Source of the DNA: Luteibacter yeojuensis | GTDB lineage: Bacteria > Pseudomonadota > Gammaproteobacteria > Xanthomonadales > Rhodanobacteraceae | Assembly (NCBI RefSeq): GCF_011742875.1 | Contig: NZ_JAAQTL010000002.1 | Span: forward strand, 1 to 64,000 | Direction: 5' to 3' | DNA: 64,000 nt | Shown here: one piece after another, positions 43,287 to 53,829 of the stretch | How the letters are laid out: each line of letters opens with the position of its first letter | Numbering within the stretch: the stretch's first letter is position 1 | Position numbers and translations under genes: made by a program | The notes under the pieces: model-generated | Database searches by the model: none | Told to the model about the DNA's origin: nothing | What the model saw: only the letters and a program-made list of their open reading frames with translations

Positions 43287-45005
43287 TCAACGTCCCGTCG
43301 CGATGCGCTCGTAGGCGCTTTGCAGACGCGGATCGTCCGGGGCGTAGCGGCGCGCGTGGTCGAGCGCCTGGAAAGCACCCTGACGATCGCCCTGGCCGGC
43401 ACGCTGCAGCGCGTTGTCGATCCAGGCGCTGCCGAGCCGGTGCCGCAACTCGCCCTGGGTGGTGTCGCCAGGCGCGAGATCGGCCAACGTGCCGTACAGG
43501 TTTTCCGCGCGCTGCACGTTGCCGCTGGCCACCGCCTGCTGCATCTGTCTCTCCACCTGCGCGGGAAGGCCCTGCAGGCCGGCCCGGGCCGCGGGATCGT
43601 TGCCGTCGATGGCGAGGGCGTTGCGGTAGAGGTCGTAGGCGCTGTCGCCGGGAGGATCCATGATGTCGCCGCGCGACGCCGCAGCCTGCGCGCGGCGGAC
43701 CAGGTCGGCCACCTTGGCTTTCTGTTCCGGGCTCACGGCCATCGACGCTTCCGGTACGGCATCGTCGCCGGCCGGGGGACGCGCCGCGTCGCCTGTCGCG
43801 GCTCTCGTCTCGCCTCCGCCGATACGCGCACGTGCGGCGGCCAGTTCGGCCGACTTCGGCGCGAGCTTCGCGGCGCGGTCGAGCAGGCGCGTCGCCTGCG
43901 CATCGTCCTCGCTGTCGATCGCGGCATTCGCCTGCACGATCAGTGCCTGCGCCACGCGGCCGAGGCCGGCTTTCGCATCGGTGTTATCCGGGTCGGCGGC
44001 GAGCGCCGCCTGGAAGCGCGACTGGGCATTGTCGTCGCCGTCGCCGGTGAAGCGGCCTGCGCGCAGGGCGTCATTGCCTTGCTGGATGAGTGCGGCGACG
44101 GCCTGGCCGTCCTGCTTCTTCGTTTCCGCCAGTGCGGCACGCAGCGACGGGAGGTCGCCGTAACGGGGGACGAGGATGGCGATGCGGTCGACGATGGCAT
44201 TTGCCTTCGCCTTGTCGTTGTCGGCGATGGCCTGGCGCGCCTGCGCCGCCAGTGCGTCGCCGACCTTGTCCAGCCCGCGCGCTGCCACGGCGTTGGTCTT
44301 GTCGGCATCGAGCACCCGGCGGTACAGCGCGCCTGCGCCGTCGTCGCCGTCGAAACGGCCGGCGGCGAACGCCTTCTGCGCCTGATCGATCAGCGCCTCG
44401 GTGCGGTTTTCGGGGTTGCGCGCCTGGGAAAGGCGCTGGGAGAGGCGTTCCACGTCGCTGCCGCCGCCGAGCAGCTCGCGGGCGACATTGAGCGCGGCCT
44501 CGGCTTCGTCGAGACGACCGGCGTTAAGCGCCGCATCCGCCTTCGCCACCTCGGCAAGGCCGACCCGACGCAGACCGTCGCGCGCCTGATCGCTGTCGGG
44601 CTGCTGGTCGCGCGCCTTTTCGAAAAGTTCGCGCGCGCTGTCGCCGTTCGTGCCGTCGAGGCGACCTTCGTCCAGCGCATGGTTCGCCTGGGCCAGGGTG
44701 TCGTTGAGTTCCGTCGCGGGCACCAGGTTGCGCAGGCGGTCTTGCTGCAACCACAGGCCCGTGACCGTGCCGATCAGCACCAGCACCAGCACGGGAATGA
44801 GCCAGCCGCGCTTGCGCGGGCCTCGTGGTGCACGCGGCGAAACCGGCGGCGCGGCGCCACGGCGGCGGAAATCGTCGACGACAATGTGCGGCAGGCCGTC
44901 GTCGGCCGGCGGCAGCACCGGCTTGTCGAGGTCGTCGAGCCGGCCAAGGGTAGGTTCGGTGCGGCCGCGGGCGTCGCGGTCATTATTGTCTCTGCGTCCG
45001 CTCAT
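43287..45005 (-). CDS. Single-pass membrane protein with long periplasmic TPR-like array, function unknown
   Basis: 572 residues. An N-terminal cytoplasmic part of about 68 residues, rich in Pro and charged residues, precedes one membrane helix (GWLIPVLVLVLIGTVTGLWL). A long alanine-rich helical array follows, with a recurring motif AxxALxxGRLDGxxxDxAxxLF (for example HALDEGRLDGTNGDSARELF, KAFAAGRFDGDDGAGALYRR, DALRAGRFTGDGDDNAQSRF). These look like degenerate TPRs carrying an inserted acidic loop. No enzyme domain is seen. A scaffold role in the envelope is plausible but unproven. Confidence 0.75.
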   Translation of the reverse strand: MSGRRDNNDRDARGRTEPTLGRLDDLDKPVLPPADDGLPHIVVDDFRRRGAAPPVSPRAPRGPRKRGWLIPVLVLVLIGTVTGLWLQQDRLRNLVPATELNDTLAQANHALDEGRLDGTNGDSARELFEKARDQQPDSDQARDGLRRVGLAEVAKADAALNAGRLDEAEAALNVARELLGGGSDVERLSQRLSQARNPENRTEALIDQAQKAFAAGRFDGDDGAGALYRRVLDADKTNAVAARGLDKVGDALAAQARQAIADNDKAKANAIVDRIAILVPRYGDLPSLRAALAETKKQDGQAVAALIQQGNDALRAGRFTGDGDDNAQSRFQAALAADPDNTDAKAGLGRVAQALIVQANAAIDSEDDAQATRLLDRAAKLAPKSAELAAARARIGGGETRAATGDAARPPAGDDAVPEASMAVSPEQKAKVADLVRRAQAAASRGDIMDPPGDSAYDLYRNALAIDGNDPAARAGLQGLPAQVERQMQQAVASGNVQRAENLYGTLADLAPGDTTQGELRHRLGSAWIDNALQRAGQGDRQGAFQALDHARRYAPDDPRLQSAYERIATGR

Positions 45006-45072
45006 GGGGCTGAATCGTCCATAGGAGCGTTGCAGCTTAACATTCGGGCGTGAACGGACGTTGTAGGCCGTC

Positions 45073-46254
45073 TCACAGCTCCACGCGTATCCGGCTGGCC
45101 GCGCGCTTCGCTTTCGCCAGGGCTTCTTCCACGGAAGAGGCCCGGGCGAGGGTCACCGCCATACGGCGCCGGCCGCGCACCTCGGGCTTGCCGAAGATCC
45201 GGAGCATGGTGCCCGTCTCGGCCAGGGCTTCGGCGACGCCATGGTACGTGGGCGCCCTTCCCTCCCCCTCCACCAGTACCGCGCAGGAAGCGGCGGGAGC
45301 GAACAGGTGGATCTCGGGCACCGGCAGGCCGAGGATCGCACGCGCGTGAAGCGCGAACTCGGACAGGTCCTGCGAGATCAGGGTGACGAGGCCGGTGTCG
45401 TGCGGCCGCGGGCTGACTTCCGAAAAGATCACCTCGTCGCCGCGCACGAAGAACTCGACGCCGAACACGCCGCGTCCGCCGAGCGCCGCGGTGATCGCGT
45501 CGGCCTGGCGTTCGGCGGACGCGCGTGCCGCCTCGCTCATGGGCTGCGGCTGCCACGACTCCCGATAATCGCCGTCCTCCTGGCGATGGCCGATGGGCGC
45601 ACAGAACGACACGCCGTCGCGATGGCGCACGGTGAGCAGCGTGATCTCGTAGTCGAAATCGACGAAGCCCTCGACGATCACGCGCCCCCTGCCGGCCCTG
45701 CCGCCGGACTGCGCGTACTCCCATGCCGCGTCGGCTTCCGCCGGAACGCGCACGAGACTTTGCCCCTTGCCGGAGGAACTCATCACCGGCTTCACCACGC
45801 ACGGCGTGCCCAGTTCCGCCACGGCCGCGAGGAAGCTCTCGCGGTCGTCGCAGAAGCGGTACGGCGATGTGGGCAGGCCCAGTTCCTCCGCGGCGAGGCG
45901 ACGGATGCCCTCCCGGTCCATGGTGAGCCATGCGGCCTTCGCGGTGGGGATCACCTTCAGGCCTTCCTTCTCCATCGCCACGAGCGTCGGCGTATGGATG
46001 GCCTCGACCTCCGGCACGACGAGGTCTGGCTTTTCTTCCTCGATGAGTGCCCGCAGCGCGGCGCCGTCCAGCATGTCGACGACATGGCTGCGATGCGCCA
46101 CCTGCATCGCCGGGGCGTTTTCATATCGGTCGACGGCCACCACCTCGACGGCGAAACGCTGCAACTCGATGGCGACCTCCTTGCCGAGCTCTCCCGAGCC
46201 CAGCAGCAGCACCTTGAAGGCGGTATGGGTGTTCGGCGTGCCGAAAGTTTTCAC
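45073..46254 (-). CDS. purT: Formate-dependent phosphoribosylglycinamide formyltransferase
   Basis: 393 residues, ATP-grasp enzyme: [51 protein letters not shown], the ATP loop [39 protein letters not shown] and [14 protein letters not shown]. PurT makes formyl-GAR from GAR, formate and ATP in purine synthesis, a folate-free alternative to PurN. Stands alone, divergent from the transglutaminase-like gene. Confidence 0.97.
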   Translation of the reverse strand: MKTFGTPNTHTAFKVLLLGSGELGKEVAIELQRFAVEVVAVDRYENAPAMQVAHRSHVVDMLDGAALRALIEEEKPDLVVPEVEAIHTPTLVAMEKEGLKVIPTAKAAWLTMDREGIRRLAAEELGLPTSPYRFCDDRESFLAAVAELGTPCVVKPVMSSSGKGQSLVRVPAEADAAWEYAQSGGRAGRGRVIVEGFVDFDYEITLLTVRHRDGVSFCAPIGHRQEDGDYRESWQPQPMSEAARASAERQADAITAALGGRGVFGVEFFVRGDEVIFSEVSPRPHDTGLVTLISQDLSEFALHARAILGLPVPEIHLFAPAASCAVLVEGEGRAPTYHGVAEALAETGTMLRIFGKPEVRGRRRMAVTLARASSVEEALAKAKRAASRIRVEL

Positions 46255-46397
46255 GTTAGCAGTCTCCAGGGCGTCTCTCGAATTCTAGCTGGCGCGCACG
46301 TTCGCCGAGCACCACCCGCCCGTGACCAAGGGGGGGCTTGACTCGTGCCGCGAACGTGGTGTGATGGAGATGTCCCCAACAATCCGGAAGTACGCTC

Positions 46398-47891
46398 ATG
46401 AGACGCCTTCTTGCCGTCCTCGCCGTACTGTGCGCCATTCCCGCCGTCTCCATGGCGGAAGAGCGCTGGATGACCGTACTCCTGGACGGCCGGAAAGTGG
46501 GAAGCCTGCAGATCGACCGCCAGATGGAAAGCGGCAAGGTCGTGACCTGGCAGGTACTGGATTTCCGGATGACGCGCTCGCGCACGCCGCTTGCGCTGCG
46601 CACCGAGCTTCGCTCCACCGAATCGGAAGCCGGCGCCCCGCTCGCGTTCTACGCCAGCACCCGCATGTCGTCGCAGGAAAACCTGGCCACCGGCGAGGTG
46701 CGCGACGACGGTCTGTTCCAGGTGGCCAACACCGTGGGTGGACAATCCAAGATCAACCTCCTGATCTGGCCGACCGGCGCGACGCTGGCCGAGGGCCAGC
46801 GCCTGGCGATGGTGGCGAGGGGCTTCAAGCCGGGCACCACGTATCGCCTGAGGAACTTCGATTCGGTCAGGCAACAGGTCGCGAACGTCGACGTGGAAGT
46901 GGTCGGCGACGAGGTGGTCGTCATGCCCGACGAACAGCGCGAGACCCTTCACCACTTGCGCGAGTCGATCGCCAACCCGGGTGCCGGCCATGCGGTCGAC
47001 ATCTGGGTGGACGACAACGGTTTCATTCGTCGCAGCCTCGCTCCCCTGCTCGGTTTCCGGCTGGAAATGGCGGAGTGCAGCGCAGCCTGTGCGCAGGCTC
47101 CCAACCAGGACATCGACCTGCTCCGCGCCGCGATGATCTCGTCGCCGCGGCCCATGGTGGCCGCGCTGCGCGTTGCACCCGTGCGCTACACGATGACCGT
47201 GCGCGGTGGCGGCCCCAATCCCTTCATAGACACCGACGAACAAGTGGTGCGGCCTATCGGCGACGGGGTCTACATCGTGGACGTCGGCTTCGCCATGCGG
47301 CACGGCGACGAAGCGGGCCCGCTTCCGGAGGACACCGAACCGAACGCCTGGGTGCAATCCGAAAGTCCTGAAGTGATCGCCCTGGCGAAACGTGCCGTCG
47401 GCAATGCGCAGACCGATCTGCAACGCATGCGCCGGCTGCGCTCGTTCCTTTCCGATTACATCGACGCCAAGGGACTGGACGTCGGCTATGCCTCCGCCCT
47501 GGAGACTGTGGCCACGCGCAAGGGCGATTGCACGGAGCACGCGGTCTTGCTGACGGCGATGGCACGCTCGCTCGGCATTCCCGCGCGCGTCGTGACCGGC
47601 ATCGTCTATGCGGAACGCCTGGGCGGAGCGACGCGTGTCTTCGTACCGCATGCCTGGACGCAGGCGTGGATCGACAATCGCTGGATAAGTTTCGACTCGG
47701 CGCAGCGCCGCTTCGACTCTTCGCACATCGCACTGGGAACGGGCAGCGGCGAACCGTGGCGGTTCTTTTCCGCCATGAACGCGCTGAACAAGATCCGCAT
47801 CGACCGGGCCATGCCCGGGTCCAACCTGATGGACATGCCGGCGCCGAGCGATGCCTCGGGACCACCGCCAGGCGGGCGCGGAGCCCCGTGA
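46398..47891 (+). CDS. Periplasmic transglutaminase-like protein
   Basis: 497 residues. Signal peptide MRRLLAVLAVLCAIPAVSMA, a beta-rich N-terminal domain of about 300 residues, then a transglutaminase/protease-like core with Cys378 (RKGDCTEHAVLL), His418 (VPHAWTQAWI) and Asp433 (WISFDS), the complete triad. Bacterial members are usually proteases or amide-processing enzymes of the envelope rather than crosslinkers. The frame start 46398 follows a short leader; purT is divergent. Substrate unknown. Confidence 0.85.
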   Translation: MRRLLAVLAVLCAIPAVSMAEERWMTVLLDGRKVGSLQIDRQMESGKVVTWQVLDFRMTRSRTPLALRTELRSTESEAGAPLAFYASTRMSSQENLATGEVRDDGLFQVANTVGGQSKINLLIWPTGATLAEGQRLAMVARGFKPGTTYRLRNFDSVRQQVANVDVEVVGDEVVVMPDEQRETLHHLRESIANPGAGHAVDIWVDDNGFIRRSLAPLLGFRLEMAECSAACAQAPNQDIDLLRAAMISSPRPMVAALRVAPVRYTMTVRGGGPNPFIDTDEQVVRPIGDGVYIVDVGFAMRHGDEAGPLPEDTEPNAWVQSESPEVIALAKRAVGNAQTDLQRMRRLRSFLSDYIDAKGLDVGYASALETVATRKGDCTEHAVLLTAMARSLGIPARVVTGIVYAERLGGATRVFVPHAWTQAWIDNRWISFDSAQRRFDSSHIALGTGSGEPWRFFSAMNALNKIRIDRAMPGSNLMDMPAPSDASGPPPGGRGAP

Positions 47892-47918
47892 CACCGGCCA
47901 TACGGCCTATTGAAAACT

Positions 47919-47935
47919 GATATCAGAATGATATC
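47919..47935. promoter_or_regulatory. Perfect inverted repeat GATATCA-GAA-TGATATC, candidate operator of the SPFH-RHH operon
   Basis: Seven-base arms with a three-base centre; viewed as direct repeats, TGATATC recurs at 47918 and 47929, one helical turn apart. The site lies 31 bases before the SPFH start, where a promoter would be. Ribbon-helix-helix proteins of the Arc/MetJ type bind such short repeated half-sites, and one is encoded as the second gene of this operon. Autoregulation is inferred. Confidence 0.55.
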
Positions 47936-47966
47936 GTGACTCCTCCACACCAGGGGTCAAGCCGTC

Positions 47967-48833
47967 ATGAACGAACGTCCTGCCGGGTCACTTCCGGGCA
48001 TTCCCGCCCTCGTCGTCTTCATCGCGCTGATCCTGCTGTTCGCCGGGGGCATCGTGAGCGGGGTGGTCCACGACGGCAATCCACTCGCCGCCAGCGGGCT
48101 CGTGTTCGTTCCCCTGTTCGCCTTCCTCGCCAAGGGTTTCTTCCAGGTCCAGCCGAACCAGGGCCAGGTCATGCAGCTGTTCGGCAAGTACGCCGGCACG
48201 GAGCGCCGCGAAGGCCTGCGCTGGACCAACCCCTTCTACTCGCGCCGCCCGGTGAGCCTGCGCGTGCGCAACTTCGAAAGCAGCCGGCTGAAGGTCAACG
48301 ACAACGACGGCAACCCGATCGAGATCGCGGCCATCGTCGTCTGGCAGGTCGTGGACACCGCCGAGGCCGTGTTCTGCGTCGACGACTACGAGAACTTCGT
48401 GCAGATCCAGAGCGAGTCCGCGCTGCGGCAGATGGCACAAAGCTACGCCTACGATTCGCACGACGATACGAAACCCTCGCTGCGCAGCCACGGCGAGGAA
48501 GTGAACAATCACCTTCGCCAGGAGGTCGAGGCGCGCCTGCAGAAGGCCGGCGTGCAGGTGATCGAATCGCGGATCAGCCACCTCGCCTATGCGCAGGAAA
48601 TCGCCCAGGCGATGCTCCAGCGCCAACAGGCCAGCGCCATCGTGGCTGCGCGCGAGCGCATCGTGGAGGGCGCGGTGGGTATGGTGGCCATGGCGCTGGA
48701 CGAGCTGCGCGCGCAAGGCGTGGTGGATCTGGACGAGGAGCGCAAGGCGGCCATGGTCTCCAACCTCCTGGTGGTCCTCTGCGGCGATCGCGCCACGCAG
48801 CCGGTCGTCAATGCCGGCTCGCTGTATAGCTGA
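47967..48833 (+). CDS. SPFH/band 7 (slipin-like) membrane protein
   Basis: 288 residues. Two N-terminal membrane helices (about 11-33 and 42-58) are followed by the SPFH domain: [35 protein letters not shown], then [19 protein letters not shown] and a C-terminal helix [23 protein letters not shown]. Such proteins form ring or cage assemblies at membranes and often guard proteases. The gene is followed by a small Arc-like protein, a pairing found in many Xanthomonadales. Frame start ATG 47967. Confidence 0.88.
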   Translation: MNERPAGSLPGIPALVVFIALILLFAGGIVSGVVHDGNPLAASGLVFVPLFAFLAKGFFQVQPNQGQVMQLFGKYAGTERREGLRWTNPFYSRRPVSLRVRNFESSRLKVNDNDGNPIEIAAIVVWQVVDTAEAVFCVDDYENFVQIQSESALRQMAQSYAYDSHDDTKPSLRSHGEEVNNHLRQEVEARLQKAGVQVIESRISHLAYAQEIAQAMLQRQQASAIVAARERIVEGAVGMVAMALDELRAQGVVDLDEERKAAMVSNLLVVLCGDRATQPVVNAGSLYS

Positions 48834-48840
48834 GCTTCGC

Positions 48841-49029
48841 GTGGCGGCCGAAAAGAAAGCCTATCCGCTGCGCATCAACGCGGCTGTCCTCGAGGCCATG
48901 CAGGCATGGTCCGAGGACGAGCTGCGTTCGCTCAACTCGCAGATCGAATACGTCTTGCGCGACGCGCTGCGGCGGGCGGGACGGTTGAAACCTGGCAAGG
49001 TCGAGCCGGTGGAAGACCCTGATGACTGA
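48841..49029 (+). CDS. Arc-like ribbon-helix-helix DNA-binding protein
   Basis: 62 residues, GTG start eight bases after the SPFH stop. The sequence AYPLRINAAVLEAMQAWSEDELRSLNSQIEYVLRDALRRAG fits the RHH fold: a short N-terminal strand, then two helices; it resembles Arc/MetJ-type repressors. A C-terminal acidic tail follows. It probably regulates its own operon through the dyad at 47919. It could also be an orphan antitoxin, but no toxin gene is nearby. Confidence 0.8.
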   Translation: MAAEKKAYPLRINAAVLEAMQAWSEDELRSLNSQIEYVLRDALRRAGRLKPGKVEPVEDPDD

Positions 49030-49044
49030 CGCCGTTTGCAGCCC

Positions 49045-49130
49045 GGCAGGAGCCGCTCTGGCGGCGAGAAGCCCAGGGAGGGATAAGCCGCGCGGCAAGA
49101 TTTCTCTCACCGCTATAGCGGCTCCTACAA
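49045..49130. repeat. Paired palindromic repeat, copy 5 (one diverged arm)
   Basis: The left arm reads GGCAGGAGCCGCTCTGGCGG, a diverged form; the right arm has the usual CGCTATAGCGGCTCCTAC. The spacer contains GCGGCAAGATTT as in other copies. The DUF423 gene uses a TAG in the right arm as its stop. Confidence 0.85.
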
Positions 49131-49511
49131 CGGCGGAGGTTTCCCGCGCAACGCGGATACGAGCGCCAGCCATCCCGCGATGAACGCCACGCCGCCGATC
49201 GGCGTGATGGCACCGACCATGCGCGGCGCACCCAGGGCCAGCGCGTAGAGGCTTCCCGAGAAGAGCACGATGCCGGCCGCGAACGAGGCGATCGCGAACT
49301 TGCGCGCCCGTCCTTCCGGCAGGCCGGCGACCGCCACGAACAGCGCCAGGGCATGCCAGAAGTGGTACTCGACGCCCGTGTGCCAGGTAGCCAGCGCCGC
49401 CGCGTCGAGCGTGGCGCGAAGGGCGTGGGCACCGAATGCGCCGAAGGCCACGGCCGAAGCGCCGGCCAGGCCGACGAGAACGGACGCGGCCTTGCTGACA
49501 GGTTGTCGCAT
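49125..49511 (-). CDS. DUF423 (YgdD family) membrane protein
   Basis: 128 residues, four predicted helices. The family signature GLAGASAVAFGAFGAHAL is followed by TGVEYHFWHALALF and GSLYALAL, with ITPIGGVAFIAGWLAL at the end. Conserved inner-membrane protein of unknown function. The last codons CCG TTG TAG enter the palindromic repeat. Divergent from the SCO gene. Confidence 0.9.
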   Translation of the reverse strand: MRQPVSKAASVLVGLAGASAVAFGAFGAHALRATLDAAALATWHTGVEYHFWHALALFVAVAGLPEGRARKFAIASFAAGIVLFSGSLYALALGAPRMVGAITPIGGVAFIAGWLALVSALRGKPPPL

Positions 49512-49590
49512 GTACGCTTTTCCTCTGCGGACGCGCCTGCTCGCCGGCACGGGTGGCGTATCCTGCACAGGATATCTCGCGGAGCCTCGC

Positions 49591-50208
49591 ATGAAGCCAT
49601 CCATCTGCCGCCGGGCCCTCATGGTCCTGTTCGCCTTCGTCGCCATGGCGTCGCTCGCCGCGTGCCAGCGCGAGCCGCAGCCGGAATGGCGGCTCAACGA
49701 TGTCACGGGACACCTGCCCGACCTGGACTTCAAGCTCACCGACGACAACGGCAAGACGGTGACCGGCGCCGACTACAAGGGCAAGGTCGCGCTCATGTAC
49801 TTCGGCTACACGCATTGCCCGGACGTCTGCCCGCTGACCCTCACCCAGCTGCACGTGGTGCTGGATCGCCTTGGGCCGGCGGCGGACAACGTGCGTATCC
49901 TGTTCGTCAGCGTCGATCCCGCGCGCGACACGCCCGCCGTGATGCACGCCTACGTGAATGCCTTCGACAAGCGCGCGGTCGGCCTGTCCGGCTCCGATGC
50001 GGCCGTCGAAGCGCTGGCCAAGCGTTATCGCTCCGCGTTCACCCGCGAGCCGGATCGCGGCGACGGCAATTACGAGGTCAGCCACAGTTCCGCCATCTAC
50101 TTCTTCGACGCCGAGGGCAAGGCGCGCCTGCTCGCCACGCCGTCCGCCTCGCAGGACGATATCGTCCACGACCTGCACCTGCTCACTTCGCTGGAGGCTC
50201 GCCCATGA
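49591..50208 (+). CDS. SCO1/SenC copper chaperone lipoprotein
   Basis: 205 residues. Signal sequence with lipobox LAAC (Cys25), then a thioredoxin-like fold with the copper motif CPDVC (Cys76, Cys80) in GYTHCPDVCPLTLTQL and the third ligand in VSHSSAIYF (His). SCO proteins deliver copper to the CuA site of cytochrome c oxidase. GGAG precedes ATG 49591. Its end overlaps the start of the PCuAC gene by four bases, a pairing that supports copper delivery. Confidence 0.93.
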   Translation: MKPSICRRALMVLFAFVAMASLAACQREPQPEWRLNDVTGHLPDLDFKLTDDNGKTVTGADYKGKVALMYFGYTHCPDVCPLTLTQLHVVLDRLGPAADNVRILFVSVDPARDTPAVMHAYVNAFDKRAVGLSGSDAAVEALAKRYRSAFTREPDRGDGNYEVSHSSAIYFFDAEGKARLLATPSASQDDIVHDLHLLTSLEARP

Positions 50209-50651
50209 TCGTTCGTTCCCTCGCCATCGGCGCCCTGCTCGCCTGCGGCGCGGCGTTCGCCGCGGATGCCGCGAGTGTCGGCGTGACGGGCGGCTGGATT
50301 CGCGTGCTGCCGGGTAGCCTGCCGGCAGGCGGTTACCTCACCTTCGAGAACCGCTCCGACCGCGCCGTGTCCATTGTCGCCGCCGATAGCCCCGACTACG
50401 CCAGCGCGATGATCCATCGCAGCAGCACGGAAGGTGGCATGGGCCGCATGGAAATGGTCGAGAGCGTGGCTATCCCGGCGAAGGGCAAGCTCGCCTTCGC
50501 CCCCGGCGGTTACCACGTGATGCTGATGCAGCCGAAACACACGGTGACCCCGGGCGACAAGGTGACGGTGACCTTCACGCTCTCGGACGGGGAAAAGATC
50601 CCGGCGACGCTGGTGGCGCGGCCTGCGAACGCCACCGGGCCGACCGACTGA
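50205..50651 (+). CDS. PCu(A)C periplasmic copper chaperone
   Basis: 148 residues. Signal peptide MIVRSLAIGALLACGAAFAA, then the PCuAC domain: GGWIRVLPGSLPAGGYLTFENRS and the copper-binding pattern MIHRSSTEGGMGRME...GGYHVMLM (H-X-M type with several Met). These proteins take up Cu(I) in the periplasm and pass it to SCO and CuA sites. The ATGA overlap with the SCO gene indicates coupled expression. Confidence 0.94.
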   Translation: MIVRSLAIGALLACGAAFAADAASVGVTGGWIRVLPGSLPAGGYLTFENRSDRAVSIVAADSPDYASAMIHRSSTEGGMGRMEMVESVAIPAKGKLAFAPGGYHVMLMQPKHTVTPGDKVTVTFTLSDGEKIPATLVARPANATGPTD

Positions 50652-50660
50652 AGCACCTCC

Positions 50661-50746
50661 TGTAGGAGCCGCTATAGCGGCGAGGAATCTCGCGCGACGG
50701 ATCGGTTATCGCGAGCTTTCCTCGCCGCTATAGCGGCTCCTACAGG
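50661..50746. repeat. Paired palindromic repeat, copy 6
   Basis: CTGTAGGAGCCGCTATAGCG and its inverse at 50723-50746 flank a spacer of about 36 bases containing its own inverted CTCGCG/CGCGAG. It sits between convergent PCuAC and acylphosphatase genes. Confidence 0.9.
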
Positions 50747-50756
50747 TCGGGCCGGG

Positions 50757-51026
50757 TCAGCGGATAGCGAAATCCGCGGGGATATCGTGCGTACCGATAT
50801 CCTCGCGATAAAGTTCGTTTACTTCGGCTTCCCGCGGCCCATCGTGCAGCCACGTCTCCATACGGTCGATGGCCGCGGTATCGCCATGGACGACGACCTC
50901 GACGCTGCCATCCTCGAGGTTCCGCGCGTGCCCCGTGAGTTTCAGCGCGAGCGCCTGCTCGCGCGTCGAGGCGCGGAAGAACACGCCTTGCACCCTGCCC
51001 CTCACGATGAAGCGCGCGGCATTCAT
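50757..51026 (-). CDS. Acylphosphatase
   Basis: 89 residues. The phosphate loop RFIVRGRVQGVFFRASTREQA with its catalytic arginine, and GHARNLEDGSVEVVVHGD with the catalytic asparagine, are complete. It hydrolyses acyl phosphates such as acetyl or carbamoyl phosphate in the cytoplasm. The start is one base from the end of the TlpA-like gene, so both are likely in one transcript. Confidence 0.95.
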   Translation of the reverse strand: MNAARFIVRGRVQGVFFRASTREQALALKLTGHARNLEDGSVEVVVHGDTAAIDRMETWLHDGPREAEVNELYREDIGTHDIPADFAIR

Positions 51027-51027
51027 G

Positions 51028-51491
51028 TCATTCCCCCTTCGCCATGGCGGCGGACAGCTTCGCTTCGTCGACGGGGCCGACGAAGCGATGGGCCACATGG
51101 CCGTCCGGCGCGATCAGGTAGGTGGTGGGCAGGCCCGTCGGCGCGTCGAAATCCTTCGGTGGCGCGGTGACGTCGACCTGCGCGATCGGATACGCCACCG
51201 GATGCTTGCCGACGAATGCCTCGATGTCCTTCTTCTCGGTGTCTTCGAAGGCGAGACCGATGGCCGCGACGTCCTTGCGGCTCTTCACGAAAGCGGAGAT
51301 GTCCGGCATTTCCTTGATGCAGGGCACGCACCAGGTGGCCCAGTAATTGACGATGACCCATTTGCCACGCTGTGCGGCGAGGTCGAACGGCTTGCCGTCG
51401 AGGGTGGTGACCTTGAGTTCGGGTTTCGCGGCCGTGGCGGCGACCACCGGCGCGGAAAGGGCCAGGGCGGCAACGGCGAGCAGACGGGCGA

Positions 51492-51495
<4 letters not shown>
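51028..51495 (-). CDS. TlpA-like periplasmic thiol-disulfide oxidoreductase
   Basis: 155 residues. Signal peptide MIARLLAVAALALSAPVVAA, then a thioredoxin-like domain with Cys56-Val-Pro-Cys59 in VNYWATWCVPCIKEMP and the cis-proline segment GLPTTYLIAPDG. It probably reduces disulfides of periplasmic proteins, possibly including the SCO or cytochrome maturation targets. The start overlaps the end of the YihY gene (ATGA). Confidence 0.92.
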
Positions 51496-53770
<2,275 letters not shown>

Positions 53771-53829
53771 TTCGGCCCCGGCCCGGGTGCAGGCTAGACC
53801 TCACCGATGCCTTCAGCGAGGACGCCACG

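Noticed and set aside
43161..45053. 630-codon plus-strand frame opposite the TPR protein
   Set aside because: Antisense shadow of a repetitive, GC-rich gene; no start signals or motifs.
48841..49029. RHH protein as the antitoxin of a toxin-antitoxin pair
   Set aside because: No toxin-like small gene is adjacent; the partner is an SPFH membrane protein, so a regulator role is favoured.
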